A stretch of DNA of 8,594 nt from a bacterium (GTDB taxonomy: Bacteria; Verrucomicrobiota; Verrucomicrobiia; Limisphaerales; J093), in the NCBI GenBank assembly GCA_021784265.1, contig JAJXTA010000088.1, positions 1-8,594 on the forward strand, read 5' to 3'. Below the pieces are notes generated by a model, which worked only from the letters and a program-made list of their open reading frames with translations, was not told the origin of the DNA and made no database searches. A program made the position numbers and the translations under genes. Below, in pieces: positions 6,811 to 8,594 of this stretch (position 1 is the first letter of the stretch; each line of letters opens with the position of its first letter).

Positions 6811-6928
6811 GCGGGGGGCGGCTGGCGCGCCGCGTGGGCGACGGTGTCCCTGCCGCGGCAGCCATGAATGATCTTTTCCAGAGTCAAGGCGCGGCGCCGG
6901 CAGGCGCCCGTGGCCCAATCCCAACGAC
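6811..6928. other. secY-map spacer with GC palindromes, in the place of adk
   Basis: This is the longest gap of the window. It holds GGCGCGCC at 6824-6831, the perfect 10-bp palindrome TGCCGCGGCA at 6851-6860, and a 6-bp hairpin GGCGCC / GGCA loop / GGCGCC at 6893-6908. None is followed by a T-run, so I do not call a terminator. No clear -35/-10 promoter is seen. Many bacteria have adk here; nothing in the spacer resembles an adenylate kinase fragment. Confidence 0.6.
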
Positions 6929-6932
6929 ATGA
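6864..6932 (+). CDS. possible 22-residue ORF overlapping the map start by ATGA
   Basis: From ATG 6864 a 22-codon frame reads MNDLFQSQGAAPAGARGPIP then TT and stops at TGA 6930-6932, so stop and map start share ATGA. This geometry would allow translational coupling, acting as a leader ORF. Against it: there is no Shine-Dalgarno sequence in front, the peptide resembles no family I know, and an ORF of this length arises by chance easily in GC-rich DNA. I regard it as possible, not established. Confidence 0.2.
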   Translation: MNDLFQSQGAAPAGARGPIPTT

Positions 6933-7693
6933 TCATCTTGAAAAATGAGCGGGATCAGGCGGGGATGCGCGCCGCCGGCGCGGTCGCGGGGACGGTGTTG
7001 GACGAGGTTGCGGCGGTGGTCGCCCCCGGGGTGACGACCAAGGACCTCGATGCCTACGCCGCCGAACGGATTAAGCACCACGGCGGGCGGAGCGCGTTTT
7101 TGGGTTACCGGAAGTATCCCTGCCAGCTCTGCATCTCGGTGAACGAAGAAGTGGTGCATGGCTTGGCGAACGATCGCCGGCTCCAGTTTGGCGATATTGT
7201 CAGTCTGGACGTCGGGGTCAATTACCACGGTTATATCGGCGACACCGCGCGCACCGTGCCCGTGGGGGGCTGTAGTCCGTTGGCACAGAAATTGATTGAT
7301 GTGACGGAGCGGGCGCTGTATGTAGGTATTGGCCAGGCTGTGGGTGGCCGCCGCGTCGAGGACATCTCCCGCGCCATTCAGCACTTTGTCGAGGGCAATG
7401 GTTTTAGCGTCGTGCGGGAGTTCGTGGGCCACGGGGTCGGGCGGACGATGCACGAAGAACCGCAGGTGCCCAATTATGTGGACGGGAAGCCCTCGCCGCG
7501 GCTGCGGGCGGGCATGACGCTGGCCATCGAGCCCATGGTCAACGCCGGCGGCCCGGCGGTGCGGGTCCTGGGCGATGGGTGGACCGTTGTGAGCCAGGAT
7601 GGCTTGCCGTCCGCTCATTTTGAGCACACGGTGCTGCTCACCGACGCTGAGCCGGAAGTATTAACATGGCCCGCCAAGACCGCATCGAAGTAG
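6929..7693 (+). CDS. map: type I methionine aminopeptidase
   Basis: Map removes the initiator methionine from nascent proteins in the cytosol after deformylation. The 254 residues have the M24 metalloprotease fold, and all five metal ligands are identifiable: Asp94 in VSLDVGVNYHG, Asp105 in GDTARTV, His168 in VGHGVGRTMHEEP, Glu201 in LAIEPMVNAGG and Glu232 in AHFEHTVLLTD. The conserved His77 in NEEVVHGL and His175 in TMHEEP match substrate-site histidines of the family. The start MIILKNERDQAGMRAAG fits the usual MIxIKxxxEIxxMRxAG. No zinc-finger N-terminal extension is present, so it is the bare E. coli-like form. Its 3' end overlaps infA by 28 bp, and it lies behind secY without adk. Confidence 0.98.
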   Translation: MIILKNERDQAGMRAAGAVAGTVLDEVAAVVAPGVTTKDLDAYAAERIKHHGGRSAFLGYRKYPCQLCISVNEEVVHGLANDRRLQFGDIVSLDVGVNYHGYIGDTARTVPVGGCSPLAQKLIDVTERALYVGIGQAVGGRRVEDISRAIQHFVEGNGFSVVREFVGHGVGRTMHEEPQVPNYVDGKPSPRLRAGMTLAIEPMVNAGGPAVRVLGDGWTVVSQDGLPSAHFEHTVLLTDAEPEVLTWPAKTASK

Positions 7694-7896
7694 AGGGTGT
7701 GGTGCTGGAAACACTGCCCGGCGGGGTTTTCCGGGTGGCCTTGCCCAACGGGCACACCATTGTGGCCCGGCGCGCCGGGCGGGTGCGGTTGGGGTTTCGA
7801 CGGCTGGTCCCGGCGGACCGGGTGAGAGTTGAGATGTCGCCTTACGATTTGTCGCGAGGCACGATTATCGCAGAGAGCAAGCAGACCAGAGCATGA
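7666..7896 (+). CDS. infA: translation initiation factor IF-1
   Basis: IF1 binds the ribosomal A site during initiation and assists IF2 and IF3. The 76 residues form the S1-like OB fold: [40 protein letters not shown], then [16 protein letters not shown]. The first 30 residues and the SPYDLSRG end are typical. The middle is divergent: where most homologues have HISGKMRxNxIRxxxGDKV, this one reads [19 protein letters not shown]. The end adds a few residues (AESKQTRA). The start at 7666 gives the natural N terminus, which makes the 28-bp overlap with map real. The stop overlaps the rpmJ start as ATGA. No strong Shine-Dalgarno sequence is visible, only GGAAG about 10 nt upstream. Confidence 0.95.
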   Translation: MARQDRIEVEGVVLETLPGGVFRVALPNGHTIVARRAGRVRLGFRRLVPADRVRVEMSPYDLSRGTIIAESKQTRA

Positions 7897-8006
7897 AAGT
7901 TCGCGCGTCAGTAAAGAAACTATGTGAGCACTGCAAGATTGTGCGTCGCAAGGGCGTGATTCGGGTGATTTGCACCAACCCGCGGCACAAGCAGCGGCAG
8001 GGCTAA
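7893..8006 (+). CDS. rpmJ: 50S ribosomal protein L36 (zinc-binding form)
   Basis: L36 is the smallest 50S protein and stabilises 23S rRNA near the base of the L7/L12 stalk region. The gene encodes 37 residues: [20 protein letters not shown] then [17 protein letters not shown]. Cys11, Cys14, Cys27 and His32 form the CXXC...C....H zinc ribbon, so this is the C+ form. Its ATG at 7893 overlaps the infA stop in ATGA, indicating translational coupling. The position between infA and rpsM is the classical one. Length and sequence fit the family fully. Confidence 0.98.
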   Translation: MKVRASVKKLCEHCKIVRRKGVIRVICTNPRHKQRQG

Positions 8007-8021
8007 ACCGAGCAGGCATTT

Positions 8022-8417
8022 ATGGCACGTATTCTTGGCGTCGATATTCCCGGTGAGAAGCGCATCGATGTGGCGTTGCGCTACGTTTATGGCTTGGGGC
8101 CGTCCAATTCCCGCGTGATCTTGCGGCGGGCCCAGATCGATCCGGCCCTGCGGGCAAAGAACCTCACCGAACAGCAGCTTTCCCAGATCGTGCATGCGAT
8201 CCAAGAGGGCAAGTATGTGATCGAGGGGGATCTGCGCCGCGAGTTGGGCATCAACCTCAAGCGCCTCCAAGCCATCAAGTGTTATCGCGGGATCCGCCAC
8301 CTGCGCAGCCTGCCGGTGCGCGGCCAGCGGACCCAAACCAACGCCCGCACCCGCAAGGGACCCCGCAAGACGGTCGGCGTGGTCCGCAACCCCAACGCCA
8401 AGACCGGCATTCACTAG
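8022..8417 (+). CDS. rpsM: 30S ribosomal protein S13
   Basis: S13 is in the head of the 30S subunit, bridges to L5 and reaches the P-site tRNA with its C-terminal tail. The 131 residues begin [34 protein letters not shown], followed by the helix-hairpin region with [40 protein letters not shown] and [10 protein letters not shown]. The tail extends about ten residues beyond the PRKT motif ([11 protein letters not shown]). ATG 8022 is preceded by TTT; only a weak AGG lies in front. It opens the alpha block 15 bp after rpmJ; that gap is too short to hold an S4-binding pseudoknot of the E. coli kind. Confidence 0.99.
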   Translation: MARILGVDIPGEKRIDVALRYVYGLGPSNSRVILRRAQIDPALRAKNLTEQQLSQIVHAIQEGKYVIEGDLRRELGINLKRLQAIKCYRGIRHLRSLPVRGQRTQTNARTRKGPRKTVGVVRNPNAKTGIH

Positions 8418-8423
8418 TCTTTT

Positions 8424-8594
8424 ATGGCCGACGAAACGCAAACTCCTAAACCCGCCCCCAAGCGGGAAGGCAAACCGGAACATCCGCCCGGCGACAAGGG
8501 GCCCGCCAAGCCGCCCAAGAAGGCGGCGGGAGAGGGGGCGGCGGGAGGCAAGCCCGGCGCTCCGGCGGGCGCGCCCGCCGCGGCGCCCGCGAAA
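8424..8594 (+). CDS. rpsK: probable 30S ribosomal protein S11, N-terminal extension only (3' end outside window)
   Basis: An open frame starts at ATG 8424, 6 bp after rpsM in a TTTTATG context, and runs 57 codons to the window edge. What is visible contains no S11 core: it is a Lys/Pro/Ala/Gly-rich sequence (MADETQTPKPAPKREGKPEH, then PPGDKGPAKPPKKAAGEG, then AAGGKPGAPAGAPAAAPAK), presumably disordered. The call to rpsK is by position, since rpsK follows rpsM in nearly all bacteria, and by the general tendency of ribosomal proteins in this operon to carry such tails. A separate low-complexity gene cannot be excluded from the window alone. Confidence 0.7.
   Translation, partial: MADETQTPKPAPKREGKPEHPPGDKGPAKPPKKAAGEGAAGGKPGAPAGAPAAAPAK

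Noticed and set aside
6893..6908. GGCGCC hairpin as a Rho-independent terminator after secY
   Set aside because: Only six pairs and no T-run follows; the downstream genes are normally co-transcribed.
6868..6948. A 26-codon frame MIFSRVKARRRQAP... overlapping the map start
   Set aside because: No Shine-Dalgarno sequence, no known family, and it would run inside map; weaker than the ATGA-linked frame at 6864.
6884..7627. Long reverse-strand open frame of 247 codons opposite map
   Set aside because: Map on the + strand has all catalytic residues; the antisense translation shows no domain.

Overview
The window is a co-directional, tightly packed stretch of the bacterial S10-spc-alpha ribosomal protein supercluster. 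All 19 genes lie on the + strand, in the order rpsC (3' end), rplP, rpmC, rpsQ, rplN, rplX, rplE, rpsN, rpsH, rplF, rplR, rpsE, rplO, secY, map, infA, rpmJ, rpsM and the 5' end of what is probably rpsK. DNA is GC-rich throughout. The protein signatures (S5 with [20 protein letters not shown], SecY ending in MRQMESHLLMRHYDGFLKKG, S13 with a [18 protein letters not shown] core, Ala/Pro/Lys-rich tails on several ribosomal proteins) suggest a member of the PVC group, most likely Verrucomicrobiota. That placement rests on remembered family flavour, not on a search, and I hold it with moderate confidence.

Layout. Positions 2-1377 hold the end of the S10 operon (S3, L16, L29, S17). Positions 1382-5387 hold the spc block (L14, L24, L5, S14, S8, L6, L18, S5, L15). 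Positions 5407-6810 encode the translocon channel SecY. Positions 6929-8006 encode methionine aminopeptidase, initiation factor IF1 and L36. Positions 8022-8594 begin the alpha block with S13 and the presumed S11. Spacers are usually under 25 bp. The two exceptions are a 53-bp spacer before rplR that contains a good hairpin, and a 118-bp spacer between secY and map that contains several GC-rich palindromes and a 22-codon ORF overlapping the map start by ATGA.

The genes form one functional unit: large- and small-subunit ribosomal proteins, an initiation factor, the enzyme that removes the initiator methionine, and the channel that receives nascent membrane and secreted proteins. Relative to the classical order, two genes are missing: rpmD (L30) between rpsE and rplO, and adk between secY and map. 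No promoter, terminator, tRNA, rRNA, mobile element or CRISPR array was seen, and no unknown multi-gene system is present. The most interesting signals are at the level of translation: most start codons lack a convincing Shine-Dalgarno sequence but are preceded by T or TT, so that seven read TTATG, the exact complement of the CAUAA segment of a typical initiator tRNA anticodon loop.
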